In this document: positions 48,004-59,347 of the stretch, piece by piece
Position numbering within the stretch: the first letter of the stretch is position 1
How the letters are laid out: each line of letters begins with the position of its first letter
Assembly (NCBI GenBank): GCA_948567375.1
Contig: OX419762.1
Span: forward strand, 42,203,034-42,267,033
Origin: Lunularia cruciata
Lineage: Eukaryota; Streptophyta; Marchantiopsida; Lunulariales; Lunulariaceae
Direction: 5' to 3'
DNA length: 64,000 bases
Translations under genes and position numbers: made by a program
Notes under the pieces: generated by a model
What the model saw: the letters and a program-made list of their open reading frames with translations, nothing else
Databases searched by the model: none
What the model was told of the DNA's origin: nothing

Positions 48004-48880
48004 TCAAGCTAGGATCCAAGAGCTTGCACCCTTGCCGGAGCAAGAGCAAAGACGGGATCTAGTAGCCCAAGGAATGGATGAGTCAACTAAGAGAAAATGT
48101 AACATATGCTGACATTGTCACTCCATCAAGGAAGATTCTACACCTTTGGTCCAATAGTGAAACAAGGATAGAAGGTCCTCCCCTACTCGTGTGGATAAAC
48201 CATCTCTCATATGCCATGGTAACACTTGGAGAGAAAAGGATCTCTCCTCTACCTTAGTCACATATGTCTCCAAAATTGGCCTATCAATAACCACAAAATG
48301 AGAAGAAAGTGAAAGTACCCATAGAGCACTACACAACAATGTTATAAGTACCATCTCCTCCATAGAATATGGTGCCTCCTCCCATAAAGAAGAATATTTC
48401 ATATAATATTCATATTTTGTAGATTTGGTCAAGTGGACAATAAGTTGGACCTTGAATAGTAGGATAATGACCTTTGACTAGGAAATAACGTATAGATAGT
48501 GAAGAATAACCCGGCAAGGAACATCTCCGTTAAACACCCTAGATGATAATTCTCAAGTGAACCGTGCTAAACATGAAAAGAAAAAGTTGAAGTAGTCTAC
48601 TCAACAACCCTTTTGTATATCTGTAAATAGCGAAACATACTTCCGCCGCTATTCATAACATCCTAGCCTGATATATGGACCAATACTAAGTGGATTTCCT
48701 TTACCACAATAACGACATAAAATTGTATCAAGTCCATTAAAATTTTCTATTTTTTATTATTATTTTATTCATGGGCTTCAAAATATTAATTATTTGTCTA
48801 AAAACTTCCATCTTACTTGGTCAAAGGAAATACAGAACAGATGCGTGTCTTGATGTTGTCCTGTCGTTGTTGTGTTCTTG
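48004..48880. other. no supportable gene
   Basis: A 104-codon minus frame at 48432-48118 may be a further piece of the retroelement fragment on its left, but shows no motif. The right part is AT-rich. Confidence 0.3.
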
Positions 48881-50595
48881 AAACGAAGGCGCTCTTCGAA
48901 TGGATGCTCTTGTAGCAGACACTTACAGTATAGCAGCGGTACAGGAGGGGCGCCGAGTCTCATGTGAGCTTTCCACTCCGCTGGACATGCACTTCTGTGC
49001 AGCTGCTGCATTCAAAGCTTGTTTCCAGTCACGTATTCAGTTTTTGGTTTCGTGCTTTGGTTTTCGATTCCCAGATTTTCTCGTGTGGGTTGCCGACAGC
49101 AGTCGTAGTATTGAGCGACGTTCCTGAGTGAGGGAGGCGCAATTTGTTTGCGGTTTAACGAGCTCGGGGCGAAATCACGAGCTCGATACTGTTCTCTTTG
49201 ACTTCGTTGCTTCGTCTTGATTCCAGTCTACTGGTTTGTTTGTTGCGTTTTTCTTATTTTCTTTTCTTTTGTCCTGCAGAAAGTTGTCGAGGGTTTATCG
49301 ATAGGAGAGCTCAAGAGGGTTAAAACAAATTTGGAAGGAGTAAGCTTGGATCTAAGCTTGGACGACCCTAGTACCATTTGTGTCGTTTCGTTCCTCTGCT
49401 CGTGAAAGTGTTTTGCATGAATTTACTCGAGCTCGAGGTTTAGGTGAAAGAGTGGTCGTTTGTTCTTACAAGAGTATCCTCTTCGAATTGGTTGGAGATT
49501 CGATTCAACCTGTTAAGCTCAGTGAAGCTCGGATCACAGCGCGGGGGTCGCAAGTTTATCCTACCGTGTTATTGTCTTTGTTGTAGATCTGTGTTTGGGA
49601 TATTCGGTCCTGTCCTTCTTTACACCTTTTCAGTTTTCACCCTTCCTATCACAGACCTTTGTCAAGTCTGTCATTCCCATCCAGTTCTTCAGTACTCGAG
49701 TAGGTCTCTGTAGTTTGCCAAGCTACATCTTTCCTACGAGTGACGCCCTGAACTTGAGTTCATGAACTCATGCGCCAGCTTTCTCTCCTGTTTTGCATCT
49801 ACTGCCTTGTAATGTAACTTCATTCTCGATTTCCATCGGCCATATTTCAGCTGGGTGCTTGCCGCGACGATCTTCAGGAAGTGAGTACCTTCTCTTATCG
49901 GCCTCCTCTATGATTCAGTTGTTAAGGATATGTAGACTCGCAAGGTTCCAGCTCTAAAATCTTCCCAATTCCACGAGGAAGAGTCAACCAAACACATGTA
50001 TTAAGTGTTTGCGGGTACGTCATCTAAGCTCATGTTAGATAGGAGGTCGTTGTTTAATTAAGTGACACTCTTCTCATGTTGATGATTAAGAAAATGGGTT
50101 CGATCACAATCACCACCATCATCATCATCAATATCATCGTGTGGACTTGATTGTTATGTCTTTTCTGTCCAGATAACTTACAACTTAGAGGAAACAGATA
50201 AAGGGCCAGCGAGTGAAGGGAGATCGGTAACACCGGCAAGAGATGCAATGTAATCTCCTCCTTCCGCAATGATTTGTCGAACGCACTTAGTTGTGACTGA
50301 TTCTTATGACTGGACAATAATCTATCTGCGCAACACTAGCAGTCCATTAGGGTTTTAGAGGACATCGTCCACCGGTGGGTCGTGGAAGGAATATGAAGGC
50401 GGGGACACGCTCTTCAGTTGGTCAGGGAGGACGTACATGGCTGAACAGGAGGATAGGGACTTGGACAGGGATATTCACCCACCTACAACGCTGCCTTAGT
50501 AGTTGTAGGTAGGAGGAGGTGGAAATTGAATAGGTGCGATAGTGTACTACACTTACCATTTGGGCTGTGTAAATCTGGAATGATAGAAGGCAAGG
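48881..50595 (+). promoter_or_regulatory. long leader/promoter region of the ATL gene
   Basis: Composition turns gene-like from about 48.88 kb. The stretch is T/C-rich with possible splice signals (a GAAGTGAGTACC donor near 49878; a TCTGTCCAG acceptor near 50164-50172), so a spliced 5' UTR is plausible. ORFs at 48900-49713 show no known domain. An unrelated non-coding transcript is also possible. Confidence 0.3.
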
Positions 50596-51135
50596 ATGAG
50601 TACCAACACGACGGCTTTCACGGCGAATATGAGCAGAGTGGGCTTAGGGTACGGGATTGCAATAGCTGTTGGAATTTTGGTTTTGGTGTCGACGATAATG
50701 CTGGCCTCATATGTCTGTGTGAGAGTTCATGGACGGGGGCAGCAGAGTAGCACAACTGCAGTTTCACCACAGCAAGCAGGTGAAGAGGTAAGCCGGACAG
50801 AATGGCCGTCGATGAACGGGCTTGATCAGGCCACACTGGAGTCATATCCAAAACTCATTTATTCTTCAAATCAGCCTCTACCGCATGGGCCTCAAGACAC
50901 TGCTTGCAGTATATGCCTTGCTGATTACAGGAATGAGGAAGTGCTTAGAATGCTGCCGGACTGCCATCACGTTTTCCACGCCCCATGTATCGATGCTTGG
51001 TTACGGTTGCACGCTTCTTGCCCCATGTGCCGGAGCTCCCCGCTTCCAACCCCACAGATAACCCCTATATCTACCCCCCTTTCAGAACTGATTCCTTTGG
51101 CCCGCCATCCATTGCAAATCCGTTCACATGCTTGA
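50596..51135 (+). CDS. ATL67-like: RING-H2 E3 ubiquitin ligase, ATL family (ATL67-like), intronless
   Basis: 179 aa in a single exon. An N-terminal hydrophobic segment (about residues 19-42, GYGIAIAVGILVLVSTIML) is the single membrane anchor. The GLD motif follows at about 75-77. The RING-H2 finger has ligands C104, C107, C123, H125, H128, C131, C142 and C145, an exact C-x2-C-x15-C-x-H-x2-H-x2-C-x10-C-x2-C, with the ATL-typical Pro121 and Trp135. ATL proteins are membrane-bound E3 ligases that pass ubiquitin from an E2 to targets, often in stress or defence signalling; the substrate here is unknown. Lack of introns is usual for ATLs. The PTPxxTPxSTPLSELxPL tail fits the ATL59/ATL67 subgroup. 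The frame is complete with TGA, so the gene looks functional. Confidence 0.92.
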   Translation: MSTNTTAFTANMSRVGLGYGIAIAVGILVLVSTIMLASYVCVRVHGRGQQSSTTAVSPQQAGEEVSRTEWPSMNGLDQATLESYPKLIYSSNQPLPHGPQDTACSICLADYRNEEVLRMLPDCHHVFHAPCIDAWLRLHASCPMCRSSPLPTPQITPISTPLSELIPLARHPLQIRSHA

Positions 51136-52321
51136 CGGAGAGCTGGGTCTAGGGTTTATCTCAGGAAGGATTGGATTCTGCGTTGTTGCCACCGAGAACA
51201 AAATCTTTTATTCGAACTGCAGCAGCAGGTTGCTAGTGTACATATACAAGTGAGTTGCGGCTCTGGTTTCTTCTGTAAAATACGTTGGAGATTATGGTGA
51301 GTTGCTAGGTCGCTCTCTTTCTCAGTATCAATTATGGCGCAAAACGTCCATGTGTACCGTACATTTCAACTCATAGATGTAAAAGTCTGCTCAGTAATCC
51401 AAGTTTCAATTTTGTATCCAGTTATTCAGTTGAAGGAGTGTCTGCTGTATGGAGTAATCCATACTACCATTTTCCCTACATGCGATTGCAGTTTTGTAAG
51501 ATATAATTGCGCGTGAGAGTCAGAGCTCACGAGAGCGCTGCCACATGGGAGAGATAGCTTTGTATATCAATGAGATGGCAAGTAAAATTTTGTGATTGTT
51601 ATGACCCTTGTTAATTTTCTCAGTTATTTAGAATTCCGCATTTTTCTGTCTCAAGTCGGTCCGGACGTGACTGCGTGGGCAGGTTGCAGAAAGCAGTTTG
51701 TCAGGTCCAGGAAAATCCTTTGGAAAAGTTGAGAGTTGTCTTTGAATTCGTCAGCATTGAGCAATAGGGTTAGTTAAAAAATGCTTATAGATTCTAGAAC
51801 AGATCATGTGTTGATTCTTCTAGGTGCATGGGGTCACTCCCACTTCTAAAGGCAGGCAGAAAAATAAATGCACCTTCTATACAGAATATGCAAATTAGCG
51901 TTGCCAATGAATTCTTCCTCCATCGTCTGTTTGGCTGGTCGATTTGATTTGGACTTTGAAGACTACCCAGGTATTGTGGTGTTGATGGTCCCACAGTCTC
52001 ATCTGGTGCCCGTGTTGGGCACTTTGATCCGTCCAGGGTCTTCATCCTTGCGTGCTTGTCAGGTCATCAGGAGAAGATTGATGCTTCCGGTAGTTTCAAA
52101 GTCAAAATGCTCTATCTACGCTTATACAGGAATAGCTGTCCATCAGTTTAGTATCACTTTTCCACTGGACCACAGACAGGCTCGTGCAGTTCGCTGCCGT
52201 GAACCTCACTGACGTCCGAACTGCCACTAAACGCGGTACTGGGCCTATTCGTCCACGTTCATGAGTTCCAGGAAGGCTGAGGAATGTGATGCATCTATTA
52301 AAAGTGTTATTTTGTCCTTGT
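51136..52321 (+). other. ATL 3' UTR and intergenic sequence
   Basis: The first part is likely the ATL 3' UTR. A 114-codon frame at 51868-52212 shows no known domain. No clear poly(A) hexamer was found close to the stop. Confidence 0.35.
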
Positions 52322-52508
52322 CCTTCTCCCCATCTCTCCCTTGTACGGCTCGATGGGGTCTTCCCATCCTTCTTTTTTTCTACGCGGTCGTCCTTCACAC
52401 GATCTCCCCACACATTTTCTCATATATAAAGGAGAGGAAGGACGACCGCGTAGTAAAGATGAAGGATGGGAAGACCCCATCAAGCCGGACAAGGGAGAGG
52501 TGAAAAAG
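52322..52508. repeat. long hairpin made of two inverted copies of the ~95-bp repeat
   Basis: Arms 52322-52396 and 52437-52508 pair over about 70 bp (GGGGTCTTCCCATCCTTC with GAAGGATGGGAAGACCCC, TACGCGGTCGTCCTTC with GAAGGACGACCGCGTA) around a 40-bp loop. It may be a MITE or two head-to-head repeat copies. Confidence 0.8.
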
Positions 52509-54037
52509 GTAAAATGGAGCTAAAGGTAGACAAAAGGTTGACTGCAATGAGATTTGAAACTTCCATTGTCCAACTTCGAAACTTCCAACCGCCTTCCATT
52601 GTCCGGTGCCTGTCCCTTCTCAGAGTTTACCGCGCAGAGGCGGTATAATGTACATCCAAATCTCAGAAGAGCAGAAGATAATAGAGATTTGTTATGTCGT
52701 GGAAACCGCACTATACGATAGACAACGACAGAGCTCACGGAGGACAACTTCGACCTTCTACTTCTGAAAAGGTGGGCTATATTTACAGCCAAATACGTTG
52801 TCGGCAAACCAGCAGGAAAGTTCTGTGAAATGACTTTAAGTACTCTTGCGGGACTGATTCTGACATACCTTTCGCTTTCTCGCCGCGAGAGTAATGACCC
52901 TGGTTAGGGGTGTACCTCTTCTGACTCCGAGTGGAAGAATCGGCAGTAGTGGAGATCGTCGTGACAGTAAAGTTATACCTTCTCCACAAGACAGCACAAC
53001 GGAATGTAGTCATAGCATGGCCTTACGTTCGTAGTCGTCGGGACAACGTAACAGAGCGGTTCGCTATGATAGCTTCACAAGATGGGCGTGACTCGACTGA
53101 GTGACCTTCTGAGAGATGTATTTAGATTTCAATGATTATGTTCAGAAACGACATAATACCCTCGCGAACAAACCAGATAAAACCAGTAAGTCTTCATTAG
53201 ATTTAAACGTCCGTCAGGGAGATGATGGTGATCTTCGCACGATCTTCATCGCTTGTGTATAGACTGACCGATCACGAACAACTGTGATCCTGGATCAGGC
53301 AATTACTGTGGCCCAACATGTCCTATAGTTAATTATCAGTAGCGGTCTCACCATCAGCAATGATTTATTTGGTTCGCTTCTTTCAACTTTGCTTGGCCAC
53401 ATGAACAGCAATGATCAGCTTAAGATCGAATCAATCTCGAGAGCGACATCAATGGAAGGAATTCGCCGCTACAAACCCTGCTGATACAGTGGAAGCCAAT
53501 GGGCTGTAGATCAATCTCCAACCCAGTTCATATTTATGATAGTTTTGGATGATTTGCCACTATTCGATCTACCTAGTACTGTTGTTTGATCCGTTCATTG
53601 GAGCCTACCGCCACAACAAATAAAGTAATCTCTTCCCCGCCCCAGAGAGCTGGACTTGATGGACAACGGTTATAGTGAAATCAATCCTCACAGCCCTACA
53701 ATTCTCCCGGATTCCTGCAACCTGCAATCGCCAGCAAGTACCGTACCCGCTCTAATTTCAGTAACTATATGAATAAAGTTGTGTTGAAGCCTAAGAAGTC
53801 CGAGATTATCATGGCAGTGACTAGTGATCTACCCATATTCGACTCTTTCGTCATCGTCTTAGATTATGTTTCCATCACGGGGAGGTGTGCCTTTGTATTC
53901 AAGGTAGAACCGTTGACTCGCGAACTGAGCAGTATTTCGGAAGCTAGCAGTCGCAAAAAAATGCAACACCTACTCCAGTACAAAGTTCAAGACAATCGAT
54001 CCTTCGATCACAAAGAGTACTCTTATCGAGAGAAAAA
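52509..54037. other. no supportable gene
   Basis: The longest frame (53769-54050 +, 93 codons) has no known motif and runs into the dispersed repeat at its end. The sequence is of mixed composition, unlike the AT-rich retroelement zone. Confidence 0.35.
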
Positions 54038-54130
54038 GGCGACCGCGTAGAGAACACAAAGGATAGGAAGACCCCATCAAACCGTACAAGGGAGAGACGA
54101 AAATGGTAAAATGAGGCTAGGCCCCAATAG
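54038..54130 (+). repeat. copy of the ~95-bp dispersed repeat family
   Basis: It starts GGCGACCGCGTAGAGAACAC, then AAGGATAGGAAGACCCCATC, and ends GGCTAGGCCCCAATAG. It is the most complete single copy. Confidence 0.8.
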
Positions 54131-54594
54131 AATCTATACTTGTACGCTTATCCACTGTCTTCTTTAACACTCAAAGGATTAGCATGTCGACATCATCGAA
54201 GGTTGCGACCAAAGACTACATTGTTCTGTCCTATTCCAAATCTTCAGTAAACTACTCACAAACTGTATGCCCGGATGATGCCCCACTCCTTTCCATTCGT
54301 GTTCTGATTCTCTATCGACTTAGTCTTCCGAGACACGGCAGGATGATATTTCTGAATGCAGGATGCATAAAATATTGTAACAGGGATGATGCAAGTCCTC
54401 CATAGATTTCATCTTCTAAGATTGTCTGTACACGATCTAGCTCTACCGAAGAAAGGCCCTAGAATGACTGACCCATTTGGAATCCAGAATGATGCCCTTT
54501 TAACTAGGAGGATTTGAGATTGGAATTCTTGGACCTAAGGTGAGTTCAATATGGCATTATGTATGGACGTGGTTTTTAATATTGTTCAAGAAAA

Positions 54595-54764
54595 ACATTT
54601 GAAATAGTCTTTTGAAATGCTATTGTTACTCTTGTTTGATATGCTTAACATTTGAAATAGTCTTTTTAGGGAAGATGCTATTGTTACTCTTGTTTGATAT
54701 GCTTAACATTTGAAATAGTCTTTTTAGGTAAGATGCTATTGTTACTCTTGTTTCATATGCTTAA
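54595..54764 (+). repeat. three-unit tandem repeat (53-58 bp)
   Basis: ACATTTGAAATAGTCTTTT and GATGCTATTGTTACTCTTGT repeat three times with almost no change. The first unit lacks about 5 bp. The high identity suggests recent expansion. Confidence 0.85.
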
Positions 54765-56043
54765 GAAACATGTTGTCTCTAATCCAAAGACCCTTAGACA
54801 AGGAAGTTTACCTTGAAAAGGTATTAAGAGGAATCAAAGATCCACCACGAATAATCTCGTGCCCTGGAAAAGTCAAACGTCGACAATTAATCATTAAGTC
54901 GAAAAGTGATTAGAACTTGCTATATCTGGATTGGATTGGGTTGATAGAACCACACGATTAGATTCGAATTATCTATCTAACCGGTCGATTTGGTAGAGCT
55001 CTTAGAAAGTATCTCCGGACCTAAATTTAGGGTGCGTTGACTCAATTAGATGCACGCTGCACTAGAAGCGTCAAGTATGATGACGTAATGTAATACCAAA
55101 ATAGAACAGTCATAAGAAGTTAAATACATAAATTTATAGGTTCGGAAGATAGATGGTCATCTCCTCAATTTCAGTTAATATGTTAGTAGATGTTCATTGG
55201 TTCCAAAGTGATGAATTGGTCACGCAGTCCAAACTTATATTTACATTCTTCATTCACAGATGCTTTCACCTGTTTCATACTTATGGTTGTTATACTTTAA
55301 ATAACAAGAACCACGTACTATTGATGATGATTTGAAGGAATATCTCAAAAAATAAGATCCCAACCTACTCTCTATTGAGGACATTGGAGATGTTGTGTCA
55401 AATTACTCAAGAACTTGAGATTCAAAAGTTCTGGAAGAATTTTAATATTAGAAATACTCAAGGGTTCTTACGTTTTCACAAAGACCCAGCAGTTAAGTTA
55501 GCCATTACAAGCAAGAAGTAACTTTTGCACTTATGTGAACGGTGGAAAGGAAATCTCCGGTATTTCATTTCATCTAACAAGTTGGAGGACTAAAAGAATT
55601 TTTTGACTAAATGAAAAGATCATCCATAGAAAAAGATAATGCCATTTTCTGTTTATAAACATATAACACACGATATTGACTCCAAGTCCACTGTCCTCAC
55701 TAGAGAGTAGCAGGTTTGGATCTTATCTTTTGGAATATCCCTTCCAATCATTATCAATAGTATATGTTTCTTGTTGTTTAAAGTATAACATCCATAAGTT
55801 ATTAAGCAGGTGCAAACATATGTGAATGAGGAATATTAATATAAGGTTGGTCAATACAATCTGTAACTTTTCCTAGATATGTCGCAATTTGCCTAACATT
55901 TTTCTTAATGCCTTGCCAATTTTGTGCGTTCTTGCATTGCATTTGAGTCTTATAATAAGTATAAATAGATAATAAGAGACTCACTTCATCTTTTTTATAC
56001 AAGCAGTTCTTTCTTCTATTGCATTTGACTCTTCAAATAAAAA
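54765..56043. other. no supportable gene
   Basis: AT-rich, with short ORFs only. Local echoes (CTTTAAATAACAAG near 55296 and CTTGTTGTTTAAAG near 55770) form a widely spaced inverted match, but I could not extend it into a defined element. Confidence 0.35.
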
Positions 56044-56594
56044 GGGGAAATGTCATAAATACTCTCAACAAGTGTTGATACTATAAACCTACTCTAAACT
56101 ATTCAATATTTACAAAAGTAGCACTGGTATTTACTGAGCCTTGATATTCGTTCGGATGCTGGGTCGGGAGAGTGCAAGCCTTGCCCGTCTTGTCTTCGGG
56201 GCTCCACGGGTCTAGATCACTTCTTCCAGTCGGTCCTTTTGACAAATCGGCGTGTCATGGTGGTCTTAGTTCAGTATGAGATTTTCTTGACAAACATAGA
56301 CGAGTATGTACAGAATTTTAGCATTTGATACTTGTGATGTAGCCAATCATGTAGGTATATATTTTCAAGACTTGCAAGTAAGTTGTCAATTTCAATTGAC
56401 ATTTTTGGGTGGAGTAAACCAAATACATGATTTCCTAGTATCCACACAATGGGTTGAAACCGTGTATCAGAAGTTTTGGAACAATTTTATTTGGTGCACA
56501 TCTTCATCTGCTAATTCTTGTCAGGTCAAGGACGCTGGAACATTGCCAACATCATATGAGGAAAGTGGTTTTGACCCCCCGTTATAATTATCTT

Positions 56595-56624
56595 CCCGTG
56601 CGGTCCCGTGCGGTCCCGTGCGGT
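56595..56624 (+). repeat. 10-bp repeat x3
   Basis: CCCGTGCGGT is repeated three times perfectly inside the MULE-like element. Confidence 0.9.
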
Positions 56625-57917
56625 ACCTTTTGTGTGGAATTCCATCTACTTTGTATCACCCTTTTGTAAGGCACAATTGTCGTATTGTTGCTTGTTGTCA
56701 ACTTCTCTGAATGTTTCTTTTTTTCTTGCCATTACTTGCTTTTCAACCTACATCCTTTAGGATCCCCAAATTTTGATCATTCTGAAAACACAACATTTGC
56801 ATCCTAAGCTCTTCATAGCTGCATGTTGGTTTCCTCAGATTTCTATTAGGGCCACAAGCAAGATTGTGAAGTTTCTTCTGGAAACCAGGGCCAAAAATTA
56901 TTTTTTTCTCCCATTACTTTTTACGACACAATTCCCTACCTTTGTACCATGCCATATATGAAACCACCGCTCATGCAAACCTCTCAGCCTTTGCTTTTTT
57001 ATGTCATTTCTAGACTTCAGGATGAGGAGAAGCATATTGTGAAAGTGAATTGCTTGTAGTTATAACATCTGTGGGACATGAGTAAAAAGAATAGTCAAGA
57101 AAGAGTTACAGAAACACGACGGAGAACGCCAAAAACAGTTTGACATGGAGACCAAGGTAAACATAAAAGATTGTGATCTACAACCTGCAAGCACTAAATC
57201 AGTTAAAACTACTGTAAAATGCAGCCTCCATAATAATCTGTTGAGAATATCAAGTGGTCTGAGCATCAGAAACAAAGTATTTACTCACAGATCCATCACT
57301 TCAAGAATTTAAAAGTTGGGCCTTCGAGTCAGAGAAAGAGCATAAGGCAAGGACATGTTTCAAATAAATGCTTATGTGGAAGGAAAGGTTACAGCACTGA
57401 AGTGAACCAAACAAGTTTTGAATGTTACAAGAACAAATAAGAATACTAAGACGTTCAGTGTGGATCTTGACAAAGAAAAGAACACTTGAATAGCTATCTA
57501 CACTTTACTTGGAGTTGCCAAAAACTTACCACATGTGCATCATGATTCAAGCCATTTGGGCTGACATTAACCAGAGACTAATATGGTATAAAAGGAGAAA
57601 GCACTGGACTTCAGAGAAAACAACAAAGCAATACCTTATTGGATGTCCCACTCCAAAAATAATGGAAGGATATTCACATGCGGTATAGAAGATACAGGTC
57701 TATGTAAGGTAGGATATCCCAATTTTGAGACTAATGGGGCAGTCTTGTCCAAAGATGTTTGCTGCAAATCAAAACTTGCAAGGGGAGAGCATTTAACTTT
57801 CAAACAATCTCCAATAATAGTGCCAAAGTTGCAAAACGTGGAAGGTCAAAGATCGTAGGTGGAATAGTTACACATATAATCAGATGCCATAAAACTCAAG
57901 CTTGCATTGATTGTTTA

Positions 57918-58187
57918 AACACCAATATGTCAGAAGGATCAATGAGAAGAAGCTGTCTAGAACCCATGGAAACCCAAAGACAGGCAAGGCTTGCAGTCTC
58001 CCGACTCAACATTCAAAACAAGTATCGAGGCCTGATAAATACCAAGGCTTTGAACACCAATATGTCAGAAGGACCAATGAGAAGAAGCTGACTAGAACCC
58101 ATGGAACCCCAAAGACAGGCAAGGCTTGCACACTTCCGACTCAACATTCCAAACAAGTATCGAGGCTTGATAAATACCAAGGCTTTG
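57918..58187 (+). repeat. 135-bp direct duplication inside the right TIR
   Basis: Two units of 135 bp (57918-58052 and 58053-58187) share AACACCAATATGTCAGAAGG through TACCAAGGCTTTGAA. Both stay open in one frame (57911-58210) and encode two 45-residue repeats (HQYVRR-NEKKL-RTHG, then KTGKAC). The left TIR has only one unit. Confidence 0.85.
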
Positions 58188-58659
58188 AAGTAAATAGGGT
58201 ACTTTTGTAAATATAAATCTTTTGGGGTAGATTTATAATATCAATACTTGTTGAGGGTTATTTTGACATTTCTCCAATTAAAATAATTATAAATATTCAT
58301 AAGTTACAAAAATAGATCATTATACCCACACACCTCTATAATCACTATATTCATAAGAAACATAGAAGTTGAGGGGGGAAATCCTATATGTAAAATTATA
58401 CTTATATTGAAAATATATAATTACATTATAATCATCTCAATATTTTACACTTACATCTAATTTTTTAATAAGTCATATGCCTCTCTCATGGTCAGATTAT
58501 ATATGGTGAAGTTGCATATGATATTGATCTCAACATTTAGCATTCACTTGCAGTATCTCATAAAGAAAACTTATATGGACTACTGAAAACATCAACTAAT
58601 GATGAGATCATGTTAAGCTCAAATGTCTATTTGAACTATCATCATAATCTACTTTAATA

Positions 58660-58661
<2 letters not shown>

Positions 58662-58732
<71 letters not shown>
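58662..58732. repeat. (TA)n microsatellite
   Basis: About 35 uninterrupted TA units, ending at ATCTGATC. Confidence 0.95.
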
Positions 58733-58734
<2 letters not shown>

Positions 58735-58990
58735 GATCATCATTATTGGAAAGATATACTTCCTCAAATGCTTTTCTATATGCTAAAACTCCATAATACA
58801 AAGTGAACGTCCTCTTTGCTCAAAAGTTTTCTTTTGATGTTTGAGAAATATATTAGTTAAGCAATTATTCTTAAAATATGAGATATCTTTATTCTCTTGC
58901 TAGTAGCAAGGATGATATAGTTAAGAGATAAAGACATAATTATTTATTTTGATACTCAATATTTATTGTCTTTCCTTTGAATAGCTATAG

Positions 58991-59347
58991 GTGTTTATCT
59001 TCAAACCATCAAAGATATGTTGCAAGTATTCAGCTCAAGAGAACAAGAGGCACTTGAATCCTCCCTTGGTTAAGATTTTATATAATAACTCTACGAATGT
59101 ATTATCCATGGCCATACCATTTTACTTTATATATGATGAGTGCCCACACTACATTGTCTTCCTTATCACAATATCAAGAGTATGGAGCAAAACCACCAAA
59201 GTTACTATAGTTGAGGAGTTTGTGGCTTGGATACATCAAGGAATTCAACACATAAAAGTGAAGTTGATCATTGTACAAAATATACAAAAGCAATATATTA
59301 ATGCTCATATGTATGATGTGAAATTCAAGGTGTGTAATAAAGTATAA
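58991..59347 (+). pseudogene. gypsy integrase remnant
   Basis: The 118-codon frame carries LVKILYNNSTNVLS, IPFYFIYDE, VEEFVAWIHQGIQH and DVKFKVCNKV, the end of the Ty3/gypsy integrase core and the start of the C-terminal part. It is isolated from other pol domains. Confidence 0.7.

Larger units (their letters stand above)
56044..58275. mobile_element. Mutator-like (MULE) non-autonomous element, 2.2 kb
   Basis: Terminal inverted repeats of about 220 bp (56044-56262 and about 58051-58275) begin GGGGAAATGTCA/GGAGAAATGTCA. They are flanked by 9-bp A/T-rich sequences, AAATAAAAA and AATTAAAAT, that match at 7 of 9 positions. Long TIRs and 9-bp duplications are typical of MULEs. No transposase is visible inside. 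A 93-codon ORF (56306-56587) of unknown origin could be captured host sequence, but this is not shown. Confidence 0.6.
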
